From CAVSWT01 sp963746735 (GTDB lineage: Bacteria; Bacteroidota; Ignavibacteria; Ignavibacteriales; Ignavibacteriaceae): a stretch of DNA of 64,000 nucleotides. The stretch covers positions 62,001-126,000 of the forward strand of contig CAVVCO010000024.1 of NCBI GenBank assembly GCA_963746735.1. The letters run 5' to 3'. This document shows, in pieces, positions 27,441-36,674 of this stretch; the first letter of the stretch is position 1; every line of letters starts with the position of its first letter. The notes under the pieces are model-generated. The model did no database searches. It had not been told where the DNA came from and saw nothing but the letters and a program-made list of their open reading frames with translations. The translations under genes and the position numbers were made by a program.

Positions 27441-29382
27441 AATAAAAAACTGGTTTATATAATTTCTTTAAGCTTTCAATATAATTGTTTTCCAGTCTTT
27501 TGCTCTCAGCTTCCTGGAAAGCACCTGATACTTCAGGCTTAGCTTCTTCAAAAGTTTTAAGGTGCGACGGATCTTTTTTAATCAACATCACTATTGAATA
27601 GCCGCCCGAATACTTAATTGGCTTGGAAAAATCACCGGCTTTTTGAAGCATGTTTGCTTCTGTTGCTAATTCGGAATGCTTAACGTCCTCTAAATCATAG
27701 TGTCCGGCTTTTTCTTTGAAACCCGGCCGTTCAGTATACTTTATTGCAAGACTATCAAAATTTGCCCCGCCTTGAAGCATCGAATAATATTTATTTATTA
27801 AAGAATCATTCCTGCTGAATATTTCACTGTATTCAACTCTATCTGGCCAATTGTAATTATCTTTTGTTTGCTGATAATAATTTGCAAGTTTAGCACTGTC
27901 AACATTAATCTTATCCCAAACTTCCTCTTCCTGCAGTTTGAATATGTAAATACCGTTTCTGTAGTCATTCATTAAATCTGCGAAAGATGAATCAGTCTTC
28001 TCAAGATTTAAAGCATCTTCATCTAATAAAAGATCACCGCTAATTTTATTGACCGCATTTTCAAGCACATCTTTTTTCAACATCTTATTCTTAAAATCAT
28101 TTGATTCATTTAATACTGAAAAGAAATCACCAACGGAAGTATTTTTATTAGCATAACTAAATAAAGTTAAATCTTTAATTGCATCAAGGTCTGAAGGATC
28201 ACTTCCAACTTTAAGTGAATCACTTCCTTTTAATACAGTATCAAAAGTCTGCTGGTTTAATTTATAATTATATTTTGTCCGAAGGCTATCTATAAAAGCA
28301 TCATAAACTGACTGGTACCGGGTTTTCTTAAATTGGGTAGTTAATTCTTCTTTCTCTTTATCAAATTCAGGATAAGGCTGTTTCCCGGTTAATTTGATAA
28401 TATGATAACCAAATTGAGTTTTTACTACACCCGAAATATCACCAACGTTTTTAAGATTAAAGGCAGCTTCATCAAATTCTTTAACCATGGATCTTCTTGG
28501 GAAATATCCTAAATCACCGCCTTTTTTTGCTGAACCAGGATCTTGCGAATATTCTTCCGCAAGCTTTGCAAAATCAGAATCACTTCTTGCTTTAACAAGT
28601 ATTGAATCAGCTTTAGCGCGGGCTGCAACTGAATCAATTTTCCCGGTTGCATCTTTAAATGGAATTAAAATATGGCTTGCTCTAATTTGCGGTACTCTTT
28701 CTCTCTTATCAGTAAGTTTAATAATATGGAAACCATATTTTGTTCTTACGATATTGGGATACAATTCCCCGGGCTTTAGAGAATATGCTGCATCTTCAAA
28801 TTCAACTGGAAGCTGTCCGGCAGTAAAGTAATAAATATCACCGCCAGTTTTTGCTGAATATCTGTCTTTAGAATACCTAGCCGCCATCTCTGAAAAATCA
28901 GCGCCGTTTTTAATACTATCCAAAACTGACTGTGCTAATTTTCTTGCAGCTTCTTCGCCGCTTGAATCCGGAACTATCATTATATGGCTTACTCTTAATT
29001 CCCATTTTCTTTTATTGTAAAGATCTTTAACTGCAGGCGCAACAATTTGTTTTTCCAGCAAAAATGTTACACCTACTTTTTTCTCATAATCAAGTAATTC
29101 TTTGTTTAATTCAGGATCACTATAAAAACCTCTAACATAAGCATCACGAAGTTTCATTTTAAAGTTAGTGTAAAGGTCCAGGAAATTTTTATACTTTGAT
29201 AAGCTATCATTTTTAGCGGCTTCCAAATTGCCAACATTCTTCTCATACTGCTTTTCAAATTCTCCCATTGTTACTGCATTATCATCATATTTAGATAAAA
29301 TTATTTCGGAATGTTTAGGAGAGCAGGAAATGATTAGAAATGAAAGGATAAAGGAAAATAGAATTATTAGTTTTTTGTACAT
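27406..29382 (-). CDS. Multi-parvulin peptidyl-prolyl isomerase lipoprotein
   Basis: About 658 residues from the ATG at 29382; an upstream start at 29397 would add five residues before MYKK. Lipoprotein signal IISCSPKH. After an N-terminal chaperone-like region come two clear parvulin domains (LRVSHIMIVPDSSGEEA to YGFHIIKLTDKR, then IRASHILIPFKDATG to FGYHIIKLTGKQ) and a third, diverged one near the C-terminus (VEYSEIFSRND to YSIVMLIKKDPS). It is first of three adjacent periplasmic folding genes. The family is sure; clients are unknown. Confidence 0.92.
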   Translation of the reverse strand: MYKKLIILFSFILSFLIISCSPKHSEIILSKYDDNAVTMGEFEKQYEKNVGNLEAAKNDSLSKYKNFLDLYTNFKMKLRDAYVRGFYSDPELNKELLDYEKKVGVTFLLEKQIVAPAVKDLYNKRKWELRVSHIMIVPDSSGEEAARKLAQSVLDSIKNGADFSEMAARYSKDRYSAKTGGDIYYFTAGQLPVEFEDAAYSLKPGELYPNIVRTKYGFHIIKLTDKRERVPQIRASHILIPFKDATGKIDSVAARAKADSILVKARSDSDFAKLAEEYSQDPGSAKKGGDLGYFPRRSMVKEFDEAAFNLKNVGDISGVVKTQFGYHIIKLTGKQPYPEFDKEKEELTTQFKKTRYQSVYDAFIDSLRTKYNYKLNQQTFDTVLKGSDSLKVGSDPSDLDAIKDLTLFSYANKNTSVGDFFSVLNESNDFKNKMLKKDVLENAVNKISGDLLLDEDALNLEKTDSSFADLMNDYRNGIYIFKLQEEEVWDKINVDSAKLANYYQQTKDNYNWPDRVEYSEIFSRNDSLINKYYSMLQGGANFDSLAIKYTERPGFKEKAGHYDLEDVKHSELATEANMLQKAGDFSKPIKYSGGYSIVMLIKKDPSHLKTFEEAKPEVSGAFQEAESKRLENNYIESLKKLYKPVFYYDELPKAFTNQ

Positions 29383-29551
29383 AGAATAGAGCTCCATTAA
29401 TGTTATAATTTCAGCAAATTTAATCGGTTATTTTAGTTATAGACAGTTTGAAAATCAAGGTAATTTGATAAAGATGGTTAACGATATTTTGCCCTTTAAG
29501 CAATAAAATGATAATTGAAAAAACAAAGTTACAAAATTTTGGGTTTAAAAT

Positions 29552-31339
29552 TTATTTAAGTAAGTCTATTTTTATTTCGCTAACATTTTCTCCCGAATGC
29601 AGTCTTACAAAATAAATTCCGCTTGCAAGGTTGTCCCCTTTTAAAATATATTCATGCTCACCTTCGCTGAAAGATTGATTAAGAAGAGTACTGATTCTTT
29701 CTCCTAATATATTAAATAATGAAAGCTCAACATTGGATGCCTTTTCAAGATTAAACCTAATAGTAGTATTCGGGTTAAATGGGTTGGGATAGTTCTGAAA
29801 TAATTTAAATGCCTTAGGTATATCTTTATTACCTAAATTCCCTGTAGGAATTTGCAAATAATTCATGGCTTTTATTACATCAATAATTCCCCAGCCGTAA
29901 AGATTATCAGGCGAAGTGCTATTCGATGCAGTTGCCCTTAGTGCATCTCTAATTTGAATTGGAGTTAAACTTGGATTTGCAGAAAGAATGACAGCGCAGG
30001 CCCCTGCAACAAGAGGAGTAGCGAATGATGTTCCGGAATAATATGATATATAATCGCTTGTATTTCCAGGTGTAGCATTTGGGATATAATTGTTAACCCC
30101 GTCTGCCATTACATCAGGTTTAGTTCTACCATCTGCGGTTGGGCCAAAACTGCTGAAACCAGCTCTTATACCTTTTATATTAACTGCACCAACAGTTATT
30201 ACACTATCACCATCTGCCGGAGCCACTAAAGTATTTTGATCTTTGGCGTGATATATCGCTTCATTTCCTGCAGCAGTAACAACTACAATTCCTTTCTTAA
30301 CCGCAAGATCAGCACCAATTGTAATTATCGTAGTATTTCCATCCATCTGCTCTGAACTATAATAAATATCACCATCTTTAGGCATATCATATCTATAACC
30401 AAGAGAAGTTGATGTTACATCAACTCCAATACTGTCTGCCCATTCTACAGCAGCAATCCAATTATCTTCTTCAATTGTTGATTCACTAGCAGTGTTTTCT
30501 GTTTTAGCTAAAATATATTTTGAATCATAAGCAGGCCCAATCAATTGTCCTTCTTTATAACCACCAATTAGAGCAAGAGTATAAGTCCCGTGCGAACCTT
30601 CACCTGAATCTGCCTGGTCTGCAATAACACTGTCATGATTAACAAAATCATACATCGCAATTATCTGGTGATTGTTTCTCATTCTATCAAAAACTTCATG
30701 AGAGAGATTACTAACCCCGGCATCTAAAACGCAAATTGTTACTCCCTGCCCTGTATAGCCCAATTCATGAGCAGCTATTACATCTATTTGATTTAGTTCA
30801 TCATAAGAATTGCCATAATTAAGTGAACTTGGGGAAGATGATTTATTTGGTTTATAAATATTCTGATCAATTTCATTTGGAGTTTTTTCAAGTGTGGAAC
30901 CCTTTTTTATATATTTTTTAACGTCGTCAATCTTTCTTACGAACTTGAGTTCCGATATTTTGTTGATCATTTCTTGTGTTGCATAACCGCTTATACTGTT
31001 AAACCATTTTGATTTTTGCTTTACTTTAAAACCCAAATTCTCAACTTCTTTAATGTAATTTTGATTTACAGGTAAATCTGTAAAATCAATTAACTCAGAT
31101 TTAGGTAAAACTTTTGCTCTTCTTTCTAAAGATTTTTCGCTTACTACTTTTTCAGGAGATTTATAAAGTTTCTGTAATGAATTGCCTTTATCTGTGAATG
31201 TAACCCAAATTAAATATTGAGATGAATTCTTATCATTCAAAATTTGACTTCTTAAAGTACCGGTTAACTTTTGACTAGGACTTTGAGCAAATAGCATTGA
31301 TGGTCCAATCAATAATACCAGTATCAAAATTATCTTCAT
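29552..31339 (-). CDS. Secreted S8 (subtilisin-like) protease with T9SS sorting domain
   Basis: 595 residues from the ATG at 31339 (a TTG at 31351 would add four). Signal peptide IILILVLLIGPSMLFAQ, a propeptide-like region (about 25-150), then the S8 domain with the catalytic triad Asp206 (ICVLDAGVS), His250 (GEGSHGTY) and Ser438 (SGTSFATP). The last 80 residues start with FKLFQNYPNPFNPNTTI and form a type A T9SS C-terminal signal, so it should be exported to or beyond the cell surface. It follows metG by about 23 bases. Confidence 0.94.
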   Translation of the reverse strand: MKIILILVLLIGPSMLFAQSPSQKLTGTLRSQILNDKNSSQYLIWVTFTDKGNSLQKLYKSPEKVVSEKSLERRAKVLPKSELIDFTDLPVNQNYIKEVENLGFKVKQKSKWFNSISGYATQEMINKISELKFVRKIDDVKKYIKKGSTLEKTPNEIDQNIYKPNKSSSPSSLNYGNSYDELNQIDVIAAHELGYTGQGVTICVLDAGVSNLSHEVFDRMRNNHQIIAMYDFVNHDSVIADQADSGEGSHGTYTLALIGGYKEGQLIGPAYDSKYILAKTENTASESTIEEDNWIAAVEWADSIGVDVTSTSLGYRYDMPKDGDIYYSSEQMDGNTTIITIGADLAVKKGIVVVTAAGNEAIYHAKDQNTLVAPADGDSVITVGAVNIKGIRAGFSSFGPTADGRTKPDVMADGVNNYIPNATPGNTSDYISYYSGTSFATPLVAGACAVILSANPSLTPIQIRDALRATASNSTSPDNLYGWGIIDVIKAMNYLQIPTGNLGNKDIPKAFKLFQNYPNPFNPNTTIRFNLEKASNVELSLFNILGERISTLLNQSFSEGEHEYILKGDNLASGIYFVRLHSGENVSEIKIDLLK

Positions 31340-31362
31340 TTTTATATCCAAGAATTTTAAAA

Positions 31363-33405
31363 TTATTTTACCCTATTGCCGCTTTTAATAGATTCGTTAA
31401 CAGACAAAACTTGAAGCCTGCCTTCTTCATCCTCAACTGCTAGAATCATACCTTGTGATTCTTGTCCCATTAATTTAGCAGGTTTTAAATTTGCAACAAC
31501 TACTATTTTTTTCCCCTTTAGTTCTTCAGGTTTATAACTCTTTGAAATACCTGCAATTATTTGTTTTTGTTCCTCTCCAATCTTTACCTGTAACTTTAAA
31601 AGTTTTTCACTTTTCTCAACTTTTTCTGCATCTAAAACCTCAGCGACTTTTAGCTGAACTTTCATAAAATCATCATAACTGATTAGATTATTTTCTTCTG
31701 GATTTTGAATTGTTTCTTCTTTACCTAACTGGTTAATTTGTTTTTCAATCATTTCATCCTCAATTTTCTCAAATAATATTTCTGCTTTACCCAACTGATG
31801 CCCGCCTTTCAAATTTTCTTTACCGCAATCATCCCATTTGATAGGTTTAGAATTTAACATTTTGAATAATTTCTCAGAAGAAAAAGGAATAACAGGGTAA
31901 AATAATTCAGCTAAAGTATTAATTGTCTGCAGACAAATATTTAAAGTAGTCGCGCTTCTTTCTTTATCAGATTTAATTGTTTTCCACGGTTCTGAATCAT
32001 TAAAGTATTTATTTCCAGCGCGTGCGAGATTCATAATTTCAAGCACACCTTCTTTAATTTTATATCCTTCAAAAAGTTTTGATATTTTTTGCGGATATTC
32101 TGAAATAAGATTAAGCATGTCAGCATCAATCTTATCTATTGAACCTCTTTTAGGAACTTTCCCTTCAAAGTTTTTATGAACAAAAGTAAAAGTTCTATTA
32201 ATAAAATTTCCAAAAATATCTGCTAGTTCACTGTTATTCCTTGATTGAAATTCTTTCCAGGTAAAATCCGTATCTCGAAGCTCGGGCAAATTTGCAGCAA
32301 GCATGTATCTTAAAGAATCAGCTTGAAAGATTTTTAGAAAGTCAATTACATCTATTCCCCAGTTTCTGCTTTTGGAAAATTTCTTGCCTTCAAAATTCAA
32401 GAACTCGTTAGCCGGAACATTCTGCGGAAGAATATATTTTTCTTTTTCGCCGTCATTCCAGCCCATCAAAATTGCCGGGAAAATTATACAATGAAATACA
32501 ATATTATCCTTGCCGATAAAAGCGACATATTTTGTATTATCCCCTTGCCAATATTCTTTCCAAAGATTTTCATTTCCCTTTTGTTTGGATAATTCTTTTG
32601 TAGCGGAAATGTAACCCAACACAGCTTCAAACCAAACATAAATAACTTTTCCTTTTGCAGAATCGATGGGAACAGAAATCCCCCAATCCAGATCTCTTGT
32701 AATTGCTCTATCCTGTAATCCGCTTTTAAACCATCCTTCACAATAATGAAGAACATTATCTTTCCAGCCGTAAGTTTTATTCATGTTATCGACATATTCT
32801 TCAAGTCCTTTTTGATATTTGCCAAGAGGAAAAAACCAATGAGAAGTTTCTTTAAGAACAGGAGTCTCTCCCGAAATTTTACTTTTGGGATTTTTTAATT
32901 CTTTTGGATCATACAATGAGCCGCAATTCTCACATTCATCACTTCTTGCTTCTACATATCCGCAAACCGGGCAAGTTCCCTCAACGTATCGGTCAGGCAA
33001 AAACATTTTTGCTTTTTCATCATAAAACTGAAGAGATTTCTTTTCATTTAGAATTCCACGATTATAAAATTCGAGAAAAAATTCTTTTGCTGTTTCGTGA
33101 TGTACAGGTAAGCTGGTTCTTGAATAAATATCAAAGCTCATCCCGAATTTCTCAAAAGCATCTTTATTGATATTATGATAGCGGTCAATAATTACTTTTG
33201 GGTTTACTTTCTCTTTATCAGCACTAATTGTGATTGGAACACCATGTTCATCCGAACCGCAAACAAATATTATATCATTTCCTTTCAAACGATTATAACG
33301 AACATAAATATCCGCCGGAAGATATGCGCCGCTTAAATGTCCAAGATGAATCGGGCCGTTTGCGTATGGCAAGGCGGATGTAACTAATATTTTTTCTTTA
33401 CTCAA
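31363..33405 (-). CDS. metG: Methionyl-tRNA synthetase
   Basis: 680 residues. Class I signatures: HLGH (20-23) as HIGH, and KKFSKSRNWG as KMSKS. A zinc knuckle CPVCGYVEARSDECENCG lies in the connective domain, and the C-terminus has the OB-fold tRNA-binding domain (VQLKVAEVLDAEKVEKSEKL, ANLKPAKLMGQESQGMILA). No in-frame ATG is available; the start is a TTG at 33405 (SKEKILVTSALPYANG follows), bounded upstream by a stop about 20 bases away. Confidence 0.96.
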   Translation of the reverse strand: MSKEKILVTSALPYANGPIHLGHLSGAYLPADIYVRYNRLKGNDIIFVCGSDEHGVPITISADKEKVNPKVIIDRYHNINKDAFEKFGMSFDIYSRTSLPVHHETAKEFFLEFYNRGILNEKKSLQFYDEKAKMFLPDRYVEGTCPVCGYVEARSDECENCGSLYDPKELKNPKSKISGETPVLKETSHWFFPLGKYQKGLEEYVDNMNKTYGWKDNVLHYCEGWFKSGLQDRAITRDLDWGISVPIDSAKGKVIYVWFEAVLGYISATKELSKQKGNENLWKEYWQGDNTKYVAFIGKDNIVFHCIIFPAILMGWNDGEKEKYILPQNVPANEFLNFEGKKFSKSRNWGIDVIDFLKIFQADSLRYMLAANLPELRDTDFTWKEFQSRNNSELADIFGNFINRTFTFVHKNFEGKVPKRGSIDKIDADMLNLISEYPQKISKLFEGYKIKEGVLEIMNLARAGNKYFNDSEPWKTIKSDKERSATTLNICLQTINTLAELFYPVIPFSSEKLFKMLNSKPIKWDDCGKENLKGGHQLGKAEILFEKIEDEMIEKQINQLGKEETIQNPEENNLISYDDFMKVQLKVAEVLDAEKVEKSEKLLKLQVKIGEEQKQIIAGISKSYKPEELKGKKIVVVANLKPAKLMGQESQGMILAVEDEEGRLQVLSVNESIKSGNRVK

Positions 33406-33610
33406 TTTAAAATCCAGATAAGTTTAATTTTAGTTTCAAATATACAGAAAATTTGCTTTGAAGTAGAAATCAATAAGCCGGTCAATAAAATAGACACATT
33501 TGTTCATAATATAAGTCGTAATGTTAAAAACATATAAGAATAAATAAAAAATTCAAATTCTATTTCTGGCTTCCATTTTGGGATAGCAATATTATAAAGT
33601 GGAGGCAGTT

Positions 33611-34687
33611 ATGAAACCAAATCTAAATACAAAGTTATTTTTCAGCATCTTTTCAATTTTATTTTTTATAGTAAACTTTTCAATATTCCCCCAGCAAAGG
33701 CAAGGAAAAACAGAAGTAAAAAATGAAAGCAGACAGCCAGCAGCAAATAATTCTACTCCAGCAATTAAACAAGAAAGGCCGGTTAGTAATCAACCGTCTA
33801 CACCACCGCAAAGAGCACTGGAACCGCCAAAAGTTCAAAGGCCGGTTGTAAATAATCCTGCCCCGAGAGTCGAACAACAAAAACAAATAATTAATGAACC
33901 CCCACCACAGCCGCGGAAGATTGTTGAATCTCCGCAAGTGCAAAGGCAAGTTGTAAATAACCCGGCTCCTCAATATGAACAAAGAACTCAAGTTATTGAT
34001 GAACCTCCTCAAAGAATTTATGAACCTCAAAATATTGAAAGGCCAACTAAAACTAACATAGATCCTCCAATTGTACAAAGGGAACGAAAGATAGACGAAC
34101 CAACTTTAAGAAGACCGGTATTAAAGCCGCCGATTAGAGCAGAGAGAAATCCAAGGCCACCAAAAATACATCACAATCCCTCATACTATGATGATCAAAT
34201 TGAGGTTTGTTATACTGTACCGATTTATATTCCAGACTTTCCAACCATTTATTGCCCGGGACTGGAAATAATTGTCGATAATCCAATAGTTGATCCAATA
34301 GACATTCCGGAAGATTTACCATTATCTGTAAAAAGCCTTACCCTTAAAGAACAAGCTATACAAGATTATTATGATGAATATTACTTTGATGCCATAATTG
34401 ATTTGAATGCTGCAATTCAAAATGATCCGCTCGATTTAGAACTTTTCTTTTGGAGAGGAATGACATGGTATAAACTAGAAAATTATGACAGCAGCGTTGT
34501 TGATTTTTCAAGATACTTAAAGCTTTATGATGATGATGCAGAAGCATATTATTATAGGGGGCTGTCAAATTTAATCCTTGTTAATAAATTAGAAGCATAC
34601 CATGATTTTTTAAAAGCTAATGAGCTTGGATATAAAAAAGCCGAGGATATTCTTGAGAAAGATTTTAAGGACTATCATATTTTATAG
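33611..34687 (+). CDS. Proline-rich repeat and TPR protein
   Basis: 358 residues from the ATG at 33611, which has GGAGG eight bases upstream; an upstream GTG at 33599 overlaps that site and is rejected. Signal peptide (LFFSIFSILFFIVNFSIF), then a Pro/Gln/Arg-rich region (about 25-185) containing two 35-residue tandem units (VQRPVVNNPAPRVEQ and VQRQVVNNPAPQYEQ mark them), and a C-terminal domain of two or three tetratricopeptide repeats (about 245-350; ELFFWRGMTWYKLENYDSS, AEAYYYRGLSNLIL). Exported, probably a scaffold or adaptor; no specific function recognised. Confidence 0.8.
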   Translation: MKPNLNTKLFFSIFSILFFIVNFSIFPQQRQGKTEVKNESRQPAANNSTPAIKQERPVSNQPSTPPQRALEPPKVQRPVVNNPAPRVEQQKQIINEPPPQPRKIVESPQVQRQVVNNPAPQYEQRTQVIDEPPQRIYEPQNIERPTKTNIDPPIVQRERKIDEPTLRRPVLKPPIRAERNPRPPKIHHNPSYYDDQIEVCYTVPIYIPDFPTIYCPGLEIIVDNPIVDPIDIPEDLPLSVKSLTLKEQAIQDYYDEYYFDAIIDLNAAIQNDPLDLELFFWRGMTWYKLENYDSSVVDFSRYLKLYDDDAEAYYYRGLSNLILVNKLEAYHDFLKANELGYKKAEDILEKDFKDYHIL

Positions 34688-34725
34688 TTCTTTGACATTA
34701 AAATTATACCGCTTACCGATGAAAT

Positions 34726-34745
34726 TCGGTTGTTCACCGATTTTT
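34726..34745 (+). terminator. Possible terminator after the TPR gene
   Basis: TCGGT-TGTTC-ACCGA followed by TTTTT, 38 bases past the stop. Short stem, so moderate confidence. Confidence 0.5.
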
Positions 34746-34815
34746 GCTTCCTATATTGTTTGGTAATGTTTATGTTTTTACCATTAAAGAATATAATCTT
34801 CTTACGGAGACAAAA

Positions 34816-35184
34816 ATGGACGAAAATAATAACTCAACAAGTACAAGATTTGGACTGGGAGCGATATTAATTTTAGTTGGCGGTTTATACTTATTAAAAT
34901 CATTTGGAGTCTATCTTCCATTTTCAATTTTCTCATGGTATTTCTTCATGTTTGCCGCCGGCATATTAATTTTAGTTAATTCGCAGAAAAAAACTCTTGG
35001 GATTGTCCTAACAATTATTGGTGGTTTTTTCCTGCTTAGAAGAGCCTTTGATTGGTATGATTTAGATTTTGAAGCAATTGTTGCATTCGGAATTATAGCT
35101 CTTGGTATTAGTATAATTTTTAAACAACGAAAAACATCTGAATTTAAAGATGATTCACATGGTGCATTTTTAAAAGAGATGTGA
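34816..35184 (+). CDS. LiaF-like membrane domain protein (N-terminal part)
   Basis: 122 residues from the ATG at 34816, preceded by GGAG; a TTG at 34744 gives an implausible longer start. Four hydrophobic segments (GLGAILILVGGLYLLKSF, WYFFMFAAGILILV, LGIVLTIIGGFFLL, IVAFGIIALGISIIF) match the LiaI/LiaF-type N-terminal membrane domain. The C-terminal LiaF domain is in the next frame, overlapping by four bases (GTGA). Either these are two coupled genes or one gene split by a missing base near 35161-35163: in the other frame the sequence immediately before reads CIFKRDVIDDIAIFGG without a break. Confidence 0.75.
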   Translation: MDENNNSTSTRFGLGAILILVGGLYLLKSFGVYLPFSIFSWYFFMFAAGILILVNSQKKTLGIVLTIIGGFFLLRRAFDWYDLDFEAIVAFGIIALGISIIFKQRKTSEFKDDSHGAFLKEM

Positions 35185-35522
35185 TTGATGATATTGCAAT
35201 ATTTGGAGGCGGGACAAAAATTATTAACTCCGATAATTTTAGAGGCGGAAATATTACTGCTATTTTCGGGGGTTCAGAAATTGATTTAACAAACTGTAAA
35301 CTAGCAGAGGGCAATAACGTAATCGATGTTTTGATAATGTTCGGCGGAACTGAATTGAGGGTTCCAAATAATTGGAATATAATTTTAAGTGTTACACCAA
35401 TTTTCGGGGGCTTCTCAAATAAAATAAGAAGAGATCCCAATATTCCGGTTGATCATTCAAAAACGTTAATTATAAAGGGACTCACTATGTTTGGCGGCGG
35501 AGAAATTAAATCAAGATTTTGA
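35181..35522 (+). CDS. LiaF-like C-terminal (cell-wall-active antibiotic response) domain protein
   Basis: 113 residues with repeated IFGG/MFGG turns (DDIAIFGGGTKI, ITAIFGGSEIDLTNCKL, VLIMFGGTEL, VTPIFGGF, LTMFGGGEI), the beta-helix-like pattern of the LiaF C-terminal domain. In Firmicutes LiaF restrains an envelope-stress kinase. Here it begins at a GTG overlapping the membrane-domain gene and is followed 21 bases later by a LytS-type kinase, an order common in Bacteroidota-type genomes. It may be the second half of one frameshifted gene. Confidence 0.78.
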   Translation: MIDDIAIFGGGTKIINSDNFRGGNITAIFGGSEIDLTNCKLAEGNNVIDVLIMFGGTELRVPNNWNIILSVTPIFGGFSNKIRRDPNIPVDHSKTLIIKGLTMFGGGEIKSRF

Positions 35523-35543
35523 ATCCCATAAAAACAAACTGAA

Positions 35544-36605
35544 ATGGTTTCAAATCCAATATTTCAAAAGTTAAAATACTTTTTATTTTACATTGTCTTT
35601 TGGCTGGTAAATTCTGCAATATATTTTTTGCTGATATCTATCGGATTAAATATTAGTTACGGAATTGCATTGGTTGACAGTATTGTTTCAAATTTTCTTT
35701 TAGCTGCTTTGGGATTAAGCTATTGGTATCCAGCCAGTTTCATTCCTTTTGAGAAGACAAACATTTCTAAAATTCTTGTTACATATGTTGTAGGTGGAAT
35801 TCTATCATCAACATTATGGCTGTTTGTAGTTTATAATATTATGGTTAAAGGATTAAATGCGCCAAATGATTATATTTTTTTCTTTAACGAAAGTATACCC
35901 TGGCGTTTTTTAATCGGGTTTCTTTTTTATTATTTGATTACAACATTTTATTACGTCATTATTTACTATTCAAGATTTAATGAAAGAATTGTCCAGGAAT
36001 CGGCATTAAGAAATTTAGTAACAGAGGCAGAACTAAAATCATTAAAATTTCAAATCAATCCTCACTTTATTTTTAACAGCTTAAATTCAATGAGCGCTTT
36101 AACTACAATCGATCCAGATAAAGCCAGGGAAATGATTTTAAAGTTAGCAGACTTTTTGCGATATACTTTAGCAAATAATGAAAAACAAGAAAATAAATTG
36201 ATTGATGAATTAAAAAACATTAAAAGATATTTAGATATTGAAAAAATCAGGTTTGAAGATAAGTTTGAATATATTGAAGAAGTTCAAGCTGACTGTGCTG
36301 ATATAACAGTTCCAAATATGATTCTGCAGCCGATTTTTGAAAATGCAATTAAGCATGCAGTTTATGAAACTTTAGATAAAGTTACATTAAAGCTGGTTTG
36401 CAAAAAAGATGAAAATTTTTTACGTCTTAGTGTGGAAAATAATTATGAAGAAGAATCCAATAATAAAAAGGGAGCTGGTATTGGATTAAAGAACATTCAA
36501 AGTAGACTTGAATTAATTTACAACCAGCCAAATCTTCTAAAAATAACTAAAGAAAACAATTTCTTTAAAGTTGAATTATACATTCCTATTGAAAATCAAA
36601 AATAA
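35544..36605 (+). CDS. LytS/YehU-type sensor histidine kinase
   Basis: 353 residues. Four N-terminal membrane segments (to about 142), then the His_kinase domain with the phosphoacceptor box FQINPHFIFNSLNSM (His174) and a HATPase_c domain (PNMILQPIFENAIKHAV as N-box; GAGIGLKNIQSRL as G-box). Works with a LytTR response regulator; the likely partner is the gene at 38420. The two are separated by a gene for a secreted protein. It lies immediately after the LiaF-like pair, suggesting envelope sensing. Confidence 0.93.
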   Translation: MVSNPIFQKLKYFLFYIVFWLVNSAIYFLLISIGLNISYGIALVDSIVSNFLLAALGLSYWYPASFIPFEKTNISKILVTYVVGGILSSTLWLFVVYNIMVKGLNAPNDYIFFFNESIPWRFLIGFLFYYLITTFYYVIIYYSRFNERIVQESALRNLVTEAELKSLKFQINPHFIFNSLNSMSALTTIDPDKAREMILKLADFLRYTLANNEKQENKLIDELKNIKRYLDIEKIRFEDKFEYIEEVQADCADITVPNMILQPIFENAIKHAVYETLDKVTLKLVCKKDENFLRLSVENNYEEESNNKKGAGIGLKNIQSRLELIYNQPNLLKITKENNFFKVELYIPIENQK

Positions 36606-36674
36606 GTTTCTATAATTTGTTTATCTCTATAATTTCTGTAATTTAAAACACCACAAATCAAAAAAGGAGAAAGC

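Noticed and set aside
33680..34078. 132-codon minus-strand frame inside the proline-rich gene
   Set aside because: It is the antisense reading of the Pro/Gln/Arg-rich repeat, which lacks stops for compositional reasons; no ribosome-binding site or recognisable domain.
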